Positions 46,263 through 54,741 of a DNA stretch of 64,000 nucleotides are shown in pieces. Source of the DNA: Lutibacter sp. A80 (lineage in GTDB: Bacteria; Bacteroidota; Bacteroidia; Flavobacteriales; Flavobacteriaceae); assembly GCF_022429645.1 (NCBI RefSeq), contig NZ_CP092480.1, forward strand, positions 1,391,501 to 1,455,500, read 5' to 3'. Within the stretch, counting starts at the first letter, position 1. Each line of letters begins with the position of its first letter. A program made the translations under genes and the position numbers. The notes below the pieces were generated by a model. The model did not search any database. It was not told where the DNA came from and saw only the letters and a list, made by a program, of their open reading frames with translations.

Positions 46263-47678
46263 ATGAAACCATCAAATTCAATCTATTTATTAAAACTAAC
46301 TATCGTAGCAACACTTGGAGGATTGCTATTTGGTTATGATACCGCAGTAATATCAGGAACGGTAAGTTCTTTAGAAAGTTTTTTTGTATTACCCTTTGGT
46401 TTAGGAGAAATGGAGGCAAACGCCCGATTGGGATTTGTAGTTTCAAGTGCACTTATTGGATGTGTAATTGGAGGAGTTTTAGGAGGATTAGTCAGTAAAA
46501 AATTAGGTCGTAAAAATGGATTGATTTTAGCTGCCTCTTTATTTTTATTCTCAGCTATTGGGTCTGCAATGCCTGAAATGCTACTAAAACCTATTGGTGA
46601 TGGCGACCATACATTTATTTATATTTTTATAGTTTATAGAATTATTGGAGGTATAGGAGTTGGATTAGCATCTATGTTATCTCCTTTATATATTGCAGAA
46701 ATAGCACCTGCCAAAAGTAGAGGTAAATTAGTTTCAATGAATCAATTTGCCATTATATTTGGTATGTTAGTTGTATATTTTGTAAACTATTACATTTCAA
46801 GACAAGGAGACGATACTTGGTTAAATTTAGTAGGTTGGAGATGGATGTTTGCTTCAGAAGTAATTCCAGCAAGTTTATTTTTAATTATGCTGTTCTTTGT
46901 ACCAGATACTCCAAGATCTTTAATGTTAAAATCGAAACCTGAAAAAGCGTTAAAAGTTTTAATAAAAGTAAATGGTGTTGAAGAAGGAAAGAAAATATTG
47001 GCTGAAATTCAAAATACAGTTGAAAGTCATTCTGGCAAATTGTTTTCTTTTGGAATTACTGTAATTGTTATTGGTATATTACTTTCAATTTTCCAACAGT
47101 TTGTTGGTATTAACGTGGTATTATATTACGCTCCAGAAATTTTTAAAAGTATGGGTTCTGGAACCGATACAGCTTTGTTACAAACAATAATAGTTGGTGC
47201 TGTTAATTTATTATTTACAGTATTAGCAATTTTAACTGTGGATAAATATGGAAGAAAACCATTAATGATTGTTGGAGCAGCTGGTATGGCAATATCAATG
47301 TTTGCATTAGGTACAACCTTTTTTATGGAATCCGTTGGAATAGGCGCATTAATATTTATGTTAATTTATGTAGCAAGTTTTGCAATGAGTTGGGGACCTG
47401 TTTGTTGGGTGTTATTGTCTGAGATTTTTCCGAATAAAATTCGTGGAAAAGCGTTAGCAGTTGCCGTAGCAGCGCAATGGATTTCTAATTATTTAGTTTC
47501 TTGGACATTCCCAATGATGGATAAAAACACGTATTTATTAGAAAAATTCAATCACGGTTTTGCCTATTGGATTTACGGTGTAATGGGCGTATTGGCAATG
47601 GTGTTGGTTTGGAAATTTGTTCCAGAAACAAAAGGAAAAACTTTAGAAGAAATGGAGAAAATTTGGTTGAAAAAATAG
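46263..47678 (+). CDS. MFS sugar:H+ symporter, probable xylose transporter (471 aa)
   Basis: Inner-membrane sugar porter of the XylE/GLUT family with about 12 membrane segments. Signatures: GGLLFGYDTAVISGT (19-33), KLGRKNGLI between TM2 and TM3, DTPRSLMLKSKPEKAL before the central loop, QQFVGINVVLYYAPEIF in TM7, DKYGRKPLM, and PETKGKTLEEME at the C-terminus. Its position after xylA makes xylose the best substrate guess, though related members carry glucose or arabinose. It ends before a terminator at 47686. Confidence 0.92.
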   Translation: MKPSNSIYLLKLTIVATLGGLLFGYDTAVISGTVSSLESFFVLPFGLGEMEANARLGFVVSSALIGCVIGGVLGGLVSKKLGRKNGLILAASLFLFSAIGSAMPEMLLKPIGDGDHTFIYIFIVYRIIGGIGVGLASMLSPLYIAEIAPAKSRGKLVSMNQFAIIFGMLVVYFVNYYISRQGDDTWLNLVGWRWMFASEVIPASLFLIMLFFVPDTPRSLMLKSKPEKALKVLIKVNGVEEGKKILAEIQNTVESHSGKLFSFGITVIVIGILLSIFQQFVGINVVLYYAPEIFKSMGSGTDTALLQTIIVGAVNLLFTVLAILTVDKYGRKPLMIVGAAGMAISMFALGTTFFMESVGIGALIFMLIYVASFAMSWGPVCWVLLSEIFPNKIRGKALAVAVAAQWISNYLVSWTFPMMDKNTYLLEKFNHGFAYWIYGVMGVLAMVLVWKFVPETKGKTLEEMEKIWLKK

Positions 47679-47685
47679 TTTTCTA

Positions 47686-47715
47686 AAAAAACTCCTCAAA
47701 ATTGAGGAGTTTTTT
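47686..47715 (+). terminator. Terminator of the xylose operon
   Basis: AAAAAACTCCTCAA and TTGAGGAGTTTTTT form a perfect stem with a short AA centre, beginning 7 nt after the transporter stop and ending in six T. It could also act on transcripts from the opposite strand. Confidence 0.85.
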
Positions 47716-47833
47716 AGACGTATAAACTATAGTACTGTTAATTTAATCCTTAGTAAAACTGGTCTTTTCTTTAAAAAAGAAACTCTTAATTTAGTCTAAA
47801 ATTACAATATCTAATTCTTTTTTACTTATAAAA

Positions 47834-47866
47834 GCAAAAAAAAACCTCAACGAAAGTTGAGGTTTT
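47834..47866 (-). terminator. Terminator of the L31 gene
   Basis: AAAACCTCAAC-GAAA-GTTGAGGTTTT (47841-47866): an 11-bp stem with a four-base loop, followed on the minus strand by a T-run. It lies 21 nt past the L31 stop codon. Confidence 0.85.
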
Positions 47867-47887
47867 AAATATTTTTAATCTAAAATA

Positions 47888-48139
47888 TTACTTTTTAAAT
47901 TTAGCATATTTAGATTTGAACTTGTCAATACGTCCTGCAGTATCTATTAATTTAGATTTACCAGTGTAGAAAGGATGTGAACTCCTTGAAATTTCTAATT
48001 TTACTAAAGGATATTCAACACCATCTACATCTAAAGTTTCTTTAGTATTTACTGTTGAACGAGTTAAAAATACATCATCATTAGACATATCTTTAAATGC
48101 TACCATTCTATAATTTTCTGGGTGTATACCTTTTCTCAT
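47888..48139 (-). CDS. rpmE2: Ribosomal protein L31 type B (83 aa)
   Basis: Large-subunit ribosomal protein. The start [20 protein letters not shown] and the [22 protein letters not shown] motif identify the type B form. It has no cysteines, so it is the zinc-independent paralog. Full length for the family. Own promoter at 48179-48208 and own terminator, so a single-gene unit. Confidence 0.97.
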   Translation of the reverse strand: MRKGIHPENYRMVAFKDMSNDDVFLTRSTVNTKETLDVDGVEYPLVKLEISRSSHPFYTGKSKLIDTAGRIDKFKSKYAKFKK

Positions 48140-48178
48140 CGTAAACTCGTTTTAATGCTGTTTTTATTTTTAAGACTG

Positions 48179-48208
48179 CAAATTTAACTATATTTTTGAA
48201 ACTTCAAA
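48179..48208 (-). promoter_or_regulatory. Promoter of the L31 gene
   Basis: On the minus strand TTTG (48208-48205), 18 nt, TAAATTTG (48186-48179): a full match to the Bacteroidetes promoter. The start would lie about 35 nt before the ATG. On the plus strand TATTTTTG (48191-48198) overlaps it and may be the -7 box of the glutaminyl cyclase gene. Confidence 0.7.
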
Positions 48209-48258
48209 CAAATAATTTATTTTATTTACATAAAAATTATAAATATTTAAACAAAGTT

Positions 48259-49296
48259 ATGAAATATAGGTCAATATTAGTTTTTTTAGCTGTTCTTTTT
48301 TTAGTTTCTTGTAAAAGTGAGTACAAATTTATTTTAAATAGTCCTCAAAAAATACAAAGTAATCAAGAACTAACTATTTCAATATCAGAAAAAGGTAACA
48401 AGCCAATAGATTCAGTTCACTTTTCAATCGGTTCTAAAAAAATTGAAAGTAACAACAACACTTCTTCAACTATAAAAGTTAACGATTTTAAATTAGGAAA
48501 ACACACTGTTACTGCCATTGTATTTTTTGAAGGTAAAACAAAAAAAATAACAAAACCTGTTTATTTTATGGCAGATTCATCTCCTGAAATTTATACTTAT
48601 AAAATTATAAATACTTACCCACACGATAAAAATGCGTTTACACAAGGATTGGAGTATTATAATGGTTTTTTATATGAAGGAACAGGTCGTAAAGGTCAAT
48701 CTTACATTAGAAAAGTTGAATTAGAGACTGGTAAAGTACTTCAACAAAAAGATTTAGATGCAAAGTATTTTGGTGAAGGTGTTACAATTTTAAATAACAA
48801 AATTCATCAATTAACTTGGCAAGGTGGTATTGGTATTGTGTATGATTTAGATACTTTTGAAAAAGAAAAAGAATTTAAGTATACCAAAAGCCTTCAAGGT
48901 TGGGGTTTTGCAAATAATGGTAAACAATTATTAAAAACAGATGGTACAGAACGTATTTGGTTTTTAAATCCTGAAACTTTTATAGAGGAAAGTTATATAG
49001 AAGCTTACACCAATAAAAGAAAAGTTGAAAACCTTAACGAATTAGAATATATTAATGGATTGATTTATGCCAATATTTGGCAACAAAACTCAATTTTAAT
49101 TATAAATCCAAAAAATGGAAAAGTTGAAGGTGTTGCAGATTTAGATGGTTTAAAAACAGAAATTTTAAAAGAACAAAACCTAGTTGATAGCGATGAGGTT
49201 TTAAATGGAATTGCGTACGACAAAGAAAATAATCGCTTATTTGTAACAGGTAAACATTGGGCTAAATTATTTGAAATTGAATTGATAAAAAAATAG
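48259..49296 (+). CDS. Secreted glutaminyl-peptide cyclotransferase, plant/bacterial type (345 aa)
   Basis: Converts N-terminal Gln of exported proteins to pyroglutamate. The ATG at 48259 is chosen over the TTG at 48196 since it opens the lipoprotein signal MKYRSILVFLAVLFLVSC. A ~75-residue beta domain is followed by the five-bladed propeller with FTQGLEYYNGFLYEGTGRKG, YFGEGVTILNNKIHQLTWQGG, LQGWGFANNGKQLLKTDGTERIWF and GLIYANIWQ motifs of the Glu_cyclase_2 family. It is probably anchored in the periplasm. It is of special relevance here because most secreted enzymes of the window begin with Gln after signal cleavage. Confidence 0.9.
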   Translation: MKYRSILVFLAVLFLVSCKSEYKFILNSPQKIQSNQELTISISEKGNKPIDSVHFSIGSKKIESNNNTSSTIKVNDFKLGKHTVTAIVFFEGKTKKITKPVYFMADSSPEIYTYKIINTYPHDKNAFTQGLEYYNGFLYEGTGRKGQSYIRKVELETGKVLQQKDLDAKYFGEGVTILNNKIHQLTWQGGIGIVYDLDTFEKEKEFKYTKSLQGWGFANNGKQLLKTDGTERIWFLNPETFIEESYIEAYTNKRKVENLNELEYINGLIYANIWQQNSILIINPKNGKVEGVADLDGLKTEILKEQNLVDSDEVLNGIAYDKENNRLFVTGKHWAKLFEIELIKK

Positions 49297-49332
49297 GTTC
49301 TTTAAATTATTATATTTTTTAAAACAAAATTA

Positions 49333-50856
49333 ATGCGTTATTTCATATCTTTTTTAATTATAGCAACCTTACTAATTACAGCTTCTTGTAGAAAAGACTT
49401 TGGCGCAGATTTAAGTACTGGAAATTTATCTTTTTCTAAAGATACTGTGTTTTTAGACACCGTTTTTACTAATATTGGCTCAAGTACCTATAATTTAAAA
49501 GTATATAATAAAAGTAACAAAAACATCTACGTGCCTTCAATAAAATTAGGTTATGCAGAAAATTCTAGTTACAGATTAAATGTTGACGGTGTTTCAGGTA
49601 AAGTTTTTGAAGATATCGAGATTTTAGCAAAAGACAGTATTTATATTTTTATTGAAACTACTATTAACTACAATCAAATTACAAGCCCAATTTATCAAGA
49701 TGAAATTATTTTTGATACTGGAGAAAATTTACAAAAAGTCTCTTTAATAACATTGGTAAAAGATGCTCATTTTTTATACCCTTCAAAAAATGCGAACGGT
49801 TTAACCGAAACCATTACAACAGGTTTAGATTCTAATGGAGAAGCTATTAAAATTAATGGTTTTTATTTAGATAACAACACCACTTTTACCAACCAAAAAC
49901 CATATGTAATTTACGGCTATTGCGCAGTTCCAGAAAATAAAACACTAACAATAGAAGCTGGTGCTAATATTTATTTTCATTCAAATTCTGGAATTATTAT
50001 CAATAAAAATGCTACTTTAATTGTTGAAGGTGAACTAAATAACCAAGTAACATTTAAAGGAGATAGATTAGAATCTGAATTTAATAATATTCCAGGACAA
50101 TGGGGAGCAATTTGGCTGCGTGCTGGCAGTAAAAATAATGTAATAAGTAATGTAACTATAAAAAATGCAACTGCAGGAATTATTGTAGATTCCATTGGAA
50201 GCAACAACGCTCCTACTTTAACTATAAAAAACACCCAAATTTACAATAGCGCAAACTATGGTATTTTAGCTAGAGAAACCAATATTGAGGGTGAAAATTT
50301 AGTAATAAATAATAGCGGACAAGCTTCTTTAGCTTGTACTATTGGCGGAACTTATAATTTTACACATGCCACTTTTACAAATTTCTGGAATACTAGTTTA
50401 CGCCAATACCCAAGTGTATTAATCAATAATTATTATACATATATCAGCAACAGTGGAGAGCAAATTACTGAAACTAAAGATTTACATGCTGCAAACTTTA
50501 CAAATTGTATTATTGATGGTAATTCTAATATTGAATTAATTTTAGATAAAGTTGAAGGAAGTATATTTAACTATTCATTTAAAAACAATTTAATAAAATT
50601 TAATGATTACAATCAAAGTTATAAAGACATCATTCAATATGATTTTGAAAACACAAATCACTATGAAAATAACATTTTAAATGGCAATTCAGACTTTAAA
50701 TCTACCAATAGTAATCAATTAATTATTGGCGAAAATTCCGATGCAATTAAAAATGCAAACCTCCAAGGAAGCGCTCTAGTCCCTTACGATATTTTAGGTG
50801 AACTAAGAACTTCTCCGTCAGATATTGGAGCGTACCAACATATTAATTTTAATTAA
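49333..50856 (+). CDS. Beta-helix surface lipoprotein of unknown function (507 aa)
   Basis: Lipoprotein signal with ITASC (Cys19). The N-terminal part (about 25-150, KDTVFLDTVFTNIGSSTYNLKVYN) looks like a choice-of-anchor or Ig-like beta domain. A right-handed beta-helix follows (about 190-480) with repeated Asn-rich strands such as NVISNVTIKNATAGIIVDS and IENTQIYNS-like coils, ending DIGAYQHI. Conserved secreted proteins of this type are common in Flavobacteriia. It lies 36 nt after the cyclotransferase and may share its transcript. No enzymatic motif recognised. Confidence 0.75.
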   Translation: MRYFISFLIIATLLITASCRKDFGADLSTGNLSFSKDTVFLDTVFTNIGSSTYNLKVYNKSNKNIYVPSIKLGYAENSSYRLNVDGVSGKVFEDIEILAKDSIYIFIETTINYNQITSPIYQDEIIFDTGENLQKVSLITLVKDAHFLYPSKNANGLTETITTGLDSNGEAIKINGFYLDNNTTFTNQKPYVIYGYCAVPENKTLTIEAGANIYFHSNSGIIINKNATLIVEGELNNQVTFKGDRLESEFNNIPGQWGAIWLRAGSKNNVISNVTIKNATAGIIVDSIGSNNAPTLTIKNTQIYNSANYGILARETNIEGENLVINNSGQASLACTIGGTYNFTHATFTNFWNTSLRQYPSVLINNYYTYISNSGEQITETKDLHAANFTNCIIDGNSNIELILDKVEGSIFNYSFKNNLIKFNDYNQSYKDIIQYDFENTNHYENNILNGNSDFKSTNSNQLIIGENSDAIKNANLQGSALVPYDILGELRTSPSDIGAYQHINFN

Positions 50857-50946
50857 AACAATATCCCTTTTTTTAATTGATATTTTAAAAACTGTATTTT
50901 TACAAAATATATCACAATAAACATATAGCTATTTATTTAAATAAAT

Positions 50947-51627
50947 ATGAAAAATATAATAATTACTGGAACAAGTCGCGGTATTGGATTTGAATTAGCA
51001 CAACTATTTGCTAAAAACAATTACAATGTACTTGCTTTATCTAGAAACGCTGCTCCTTTAAACACCTTAAATCTCAAAAATATTACAACACTTTCTGTTG
51101 ATTTATCTAATGAAAATGATTTAAATAAAGTAACAAACTTTGTAAATACCAACTGGAAAAATGTAGATATTTTAATTAATAATGCAGGAAAATTAGTAAA
51201 CAAACCTTTTGAAAAAATTACAAGCACAGACTTTTTAGAAGTGTACAAAGTAAATGTTTTTGCAGTTGCAGAATTAACAAAACAATTAATTCCATTTTTA
51301 AACAAAGGCAGTCACGTTGTTAATATTAGTAGTATTGGTGGAGTTTTAGGAAGTGTAAAATTTCCTGGTTTAGCAGCTTACAGCTCTTCAAAAGGAGCTC
51401 TGTTAACACTAACAGAAGTATTAGCTGAAGAATATAAAGAACAACAAATCTCTTTTAATGCTATTGCTTTAGGAGCAGTACAAACAGAAATGTTAGAAGA
51501 AGCATTTCCTGGTTATAAAGCGCCAGTTACAGCAGTAGAAATGGCCGATTATATTTATAATTTTGCTTTAACTGGAAATAAATTTTATAATGGAAAAATT
51601 TTGCAAGTTTCATCTACAACTCCTTAA
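50947..51627 (+). CDS. Short-chain dehydrogenase/reductase (SDR) family oxidoreductase (226 aa)
   Basis: NAD(P)-binding Rossmann protein. The cofactor motif TGTSRGIGFELAQLF (7-21), LINNAGKL (NNAG), the catalytic Ser in NISSIGG and YSSSK (Tyr and Lys) are all present. It is slightly short for an SDR but intact. It starts an operon-like series with the SprT-like gene 3 nt downstream. Substrate unknown. An 18-bp A/T palindrome abuts the ATG (50930-50947). Confidence 0.88.
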   Translation: MKNIIITGTSRGIGFELAQLFAKNNYNVLALSRNAAPLNTLNLKNITTLSVDLSNENDLNKVTNFVNTNWKNVDILINNAGKLVNKPFEKITSTDFLEVYKVNVFAVAELTKQLIPFLNKGSHVVNISSIGGVLGSVKFPGLAAYSSSKGALLTLTEVLAEEYKEQQISFNAIALGAVQTEMLEEAFPGYKAPVTAVEMADYIYNFALTGNKFYNGKILQVSSTTP

Positions 51628-51630
51628 TTT

Positions 51631-52230
51631 ATGATTCAAAAGCTTTCAAAATATATCCCAGAAAATGCTTTAATATTGGTTCAAGAAATTCTTGAAGAAC
51701 ATCCATTAGTTATTAAAATAGTTAAAGAAAGAGCCACAAAACACGGCGATTTTAAAAGAACTATTGATAGCAAAGTTGAAATAACAATTAATAACAACTT
51801 AAATCAATACCATTTTTTAATAACATTAATTCATGAATTAGCACATTTTGTAACTTTTAAAAAATACAAACGCATAAAACCACATGGTATTGAGTGGAAA
51901 AGAAACTTTCAACATTTAATGTTACCGTTTTTAAATCCGGAAATTTTCCCAGAAGATTTGCTTCCATTGTTAGCTAATTACTTAATAAATCCTAAAGCTA
52001 GTACTGGATCCGATGTAAATTTAATGCAAGCTTTAAATAAGTATGATGATAATTCGGGAAAGAGCTTTATATTTGAATTACCACATGGCAGTATGTTTTT
52101 ATTTAAAAATAAAATCTACAAAAAAGGGAATATTAGAAGAACAAGATATGAATGTGTTGAAATGAAAAGTAAAAAAACTTATTTATTCAACAAAAATGCA
52201 GCAGTAGAAATAATAGAACACAATGAATAA
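51631..52230 (+). CDS. SprT-like putative zinc metalloprotease (199 aa)
   Basis: The HELAHFVTFKKYKRIKPHGIEWK segment shows the HExxH zinc motif with a downstream HG..W element, as in SprT/SprT-like proteins. No signal peptide, so cytoplasmic. A C-terminal part with RRTRYECVEMKSKK lacks the usual four-cysteine zinc ribbon. It overlaps the next gene by 8 nt, suggesting translational coupling. Physiological substrate unknown. Confidence 0.8.
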   Translation: MIQKLSKYIPENALILVQEILEEHPLVIKIVKERATKHGDFKRTIDSKVEITINNNLNQYHFLITLIHELAHFVTFKKYKRIKPHGIEWKRNFQHLMLPFLNPEIFPEDLLPLLANYLINPKASTGSDVNLMQALNKYDDNSGKSFIFELPHGSMFLFKNKIYKKGNIRRTRYECVEMKSKKTYLFNKNAAVEIIEHNE

Positions 52231-53299
52231 AAACTATTACGCAGTTATTATGGCTGGTGGAATTGGCTCTCGATTTTGGCCAATAAGCACCAATAAATTA
52301 CCTAAACAATTTCATGACATTTTAGGTACAGGAAACTCTTTAATTCAACAAACATATAATCGATTTGACTCTTTAATTCCAACAGAAAATATATTAATTG
52401 CTACCAATAAAAAATATAAAAAATTAGTAAAAAAACATTTACCAACTATTGCATCTAATCAAATTTTATTAGAGCCTGCAATGCAAAACACTGCACCATG
52501 TATTTTATATAGTGCTCTTAAAATCTACAATAAAAACCCAGATGGAATTATGATAGTTGCACCATCTGACCATTATATTGAAAACGAACAAGAATTTATT
52601 TCAAACGTTAAAACCACGTTTGAATTTTGTTCAAAAAACGACTTTTTACTAACACTTGGTATCAAACCAACCAATCCAAATACAGGCTATGGATATATTA
52701 AGTTTAACAAAACAGATACAGCTATAAAAGAAGTTCTTAATTTCACTGAAAAACCTAATATAGAAACAGCAGAAGAATTTTTAAACAGTGGTGATTACCT
52801 TTGGAATGCAGGTATTTTTATTTGGAGTGTTAAAAGTATTTTAAAAGCATTTGAAACTTATCTACCCGAAATGCACCAACTATTTTCTAAAGGCAATAAT
52901 AATTATAATACAGCTTCAGAAAACAATTTTATTGAAGAAAATTATTCAAAATCTCAAAAAATATCTATAGACTTTGGAATTATGGAAAAAGCAAACAATG
53001 TTTGTGTACTTCCAACAGATTTTGGATGGAACGACTTAGGTACTTGGAGTTCCTTACAGGAAAAACTAAAAGCAGATGAAAACCAAAACACTTCTATTGG
53101 CGGAGAAGTTATTTTTAAAAACGCTAAAGGGAATATAGTTAGAACACAAAATAATAAAAAAGTTGTAATTAAAGGTTTAAATGACTTTATTGTAGTGGAA
53201 AAAAAAGATGTGCTACTAATTTACCCAAAAGATAAAGAACAAGAAATAAAAGAAGTAAGTGCTGAAGTTCAATCCAAATTTGGAGATAAATTTGTTTAA
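52223..53299 (+). CDS. manC: Mannose-1-phosphate guanylyltransferase (358 aa)
   Basis: Forms GDP-mannose from mannose 1-phosphate and GTP. N-terminal nucleotidyltransferase motif VIMAGGIGSRFWPISTNKLPKQF, IMIVAPSDHYI, GYGYIKF and VLNFTEKPN with LWNAGIFIW are characteristic. It lacks the C-terminal isomerase domain of bifunctional enzymes. Cytoplasmic. It is not connected in sequence with the PUL but serves glycan and GDP-fucose synthesis. Overlaps the SprT-like gene by 8 nt and precedes the DUF389 gene by 11 nt. Confidence 0.93.
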   Translation: MNKNYYAVIMAGGIGSRFWPISTNKLPKQFHDILGTGNSLIQQTYNRFDSLIPTENILIATNKKYKKLVKKHLPTIASNQILLEPAMQNTAPCILYSALKIYNKNPDGIMIVAPSDHYIENEQEFISNVKTTFEFCSKNDFLLTLGIKPTNPNTGYGYIKFNKTDTAIKEVLNFTEKPNIETAEEFLNSGDYLWNAGIFIWSVKSILKAFETYLPEMHQLFSKGNNNYNTASENNFIEENYSKSQKISIDFGIMEKANNVCVLPTDFGWNDLGTWSSLQEKLKADENQNTSIGGEVIFKNAKGNIVRTQNNKKVVIKGLNDFIVVEKKDVLLIYPKDKEQEIKEVSAEVQSKFGDKFV

Positions 53300-53310
53300 A
53301 CTATTTAATC

Positions 53311-54741
53311 ATGGAAACTGAAAACACCAATCAACAAAGTAACAATACTAATTCAAATACACCTCCAGAAAACGATTTTAAAGGAGTTTGGCTTAGTATT
53401 ACGCAATTCTTACACAGTATTCTAGATATTAGAAATGATACTGATAAAAAAGGAACCATTGAAGATATAAAAGAAAATATTTCAATGAAAGGTCACAATG
53501 CTTGGGTATTGGTTTTTTCAATATTAATTGCCTCTATTGGATTAAATGTAAGTTCTTCTGCTGTAGTAATTGGAGCAATGCTTATCTCTCCTTTAATGGG
53601 ACCAATTTTAGGAATTGGGTTATCTATTGGTATTAATGACATTGATACTTTAAGACGTTCTTTAATAAATTTAGGAGTTATGGTTGGGTTGAGTTTAGCA
53701 ACCTCTACAATGTTTTTTATTTTTCCGATATTTCAAAGTGAAACTCCTGAAATATTGGCCAGAACTGCTCCAGATGTAAGAGATGTTTTTATTGCAATTT
53801 CGGGTGGTTTAGCTTTAATAATTGCCCTTAGTAGACGTAGTAAACAAACAAACACAATTGCAGGTGTTGCAATTGCTACTGCATTAATGCCTCCTTTATG
53901 TACTGCAGGTTATGGACTTGCAACATGGAATTTAAGTTATTTTGGAGGTGCAATGTTTCTGTTTACTATAAACACTATTTTTATTGCATTAGCCACTTTT
54001 GTAATTGTTAAATTTTTAGGCTTTCCAATGCTAAAATACATTAACTCTGCAAAAAGAAAACGTATTGCCACCACAGCTTCAACAGTAGCTCTTATAGTTT
54101 TCTCAGGAAGTATTTACCTATTTTTTAACCTATTTCAAGAAAATCAATTTAAACAAGCTGTAGAAAATTTAATAAATGATATTAAAGGAAATGGTATTAG
54201 TATTATTGATGAAAAAGATGAAAACATAGACTATCATAACAAAAAGGTTAAAATATATGTTTATGGAAATAAACTAACCAACGATGAAATTAAACTATGG
54301 AATGAAAAATTAAAAGACTACGGACTTGAAGGAACACAACTCGACTTTCAACAAGGAGAAGATGATTCTGACATTAGACATGAGGTTCAAAACTTGACAG
54401 ATTTATATGTGCAAAATCAAAAAATAATTTCATCTAGAGATCAGACAGTAAAGGAGAAAGAAGACAAAATTAAATTACTTACATCTCAAATAAATAAATA
54501 TCAAGCTGCTGAAATTCCGTTTATACAAATAAGTAAAGAAGCGCAAATAAATTATGCAGGTTTAGAACATTTAAGCTATGCAAAATTAATACATACTAAC
54601 TTTAACAGTGTAGATACAATTACCGTTTTTAACGCTCGATGGAATGATTCTATTCAAAACATACCCAACAAACAACTTGTGCTTAAAAAATGGCTTAAAA
54701 CACGTTTAAATTTAGATACTTTACAGTTAAATAATAATTAA
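53311..54741 (+). CDS. DUF389 family membrane protein (476 aa)
   Basis: Inner-membrane protein of unknown function. Several hydrophobic segments between about residues 60 and 270 include AWVLVFSILIASIGLNVSS, VVIGAMLISPLMGPILGIG and IAGVAIATALMPPLCTAGYG, diagnostic for DUF389/TIGR00341. The C-terminal third (280-476) is soluble and includes a likely coiled coil around KEKEDKIKLLTSQINKYQ. The stop overlaps the stop of the convergent TonB receptor gene by 4 nt, leaving no room for a terminator between them. Confidence 0.9.
   Translation: METENTNQQSNNTNSNTPPENDFKGVWLSITQFLHSILDIRNDTDKKGTIEDIKENISMKGHNAWVLVFSILIASIGLNVSSSAVVIGAMLISPLMGPILGIGLSIGINDIDTLRRSLINLGVMVGLSLATSTMFFIFPIFQSETPEILARTAPDVRDVFIAISGGLALIIALSRRSKQTNTIAGVAIATALMPPLCTAGYGLATWNLSYFGGAMFLFTINTIFIALATFVIVKFLGFPMLKYINSAKRKRIATTASTVALIVFSGSIYLFFNLFQENQFKQAVENLINDIKGNGISIIDEKDENIDYHNKKVKIYVYGNKLTNDEIKLWNEKLKDYGLEGTQLDFQQGEDDSDIRHEVQNLTDLYVQNQKIISSRDQTVKEKEDKIKLLTSQINKYQAAEIPFIQISKEAQINYAGLEHLSYAKLIHTNFNSVDTITVFNARWNDSIQNIPNKQLVLKKWLKTRLNLDTLQLNNN

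Noticed and set aside
47762-47794. Possible extra hairpin (TTTCTTT/AAAGAAA) between the two terminators
   Set aside because: Short, A/T-rich and between two much stronger terminators; no added role visible.
48196-48258. TTG start for the glutaminyl cyclase
   Set aside because: It overlaps the likely promoter region and places residues ahead of the lipoprotein signal; the ATG at 48259 fits.
50930-50947. 18-bp A/T palindrome abutting the SDR start codon
   Set aside because: Made only of A and T in very AT-rich DNA, with no other sign of function; chance is likely.
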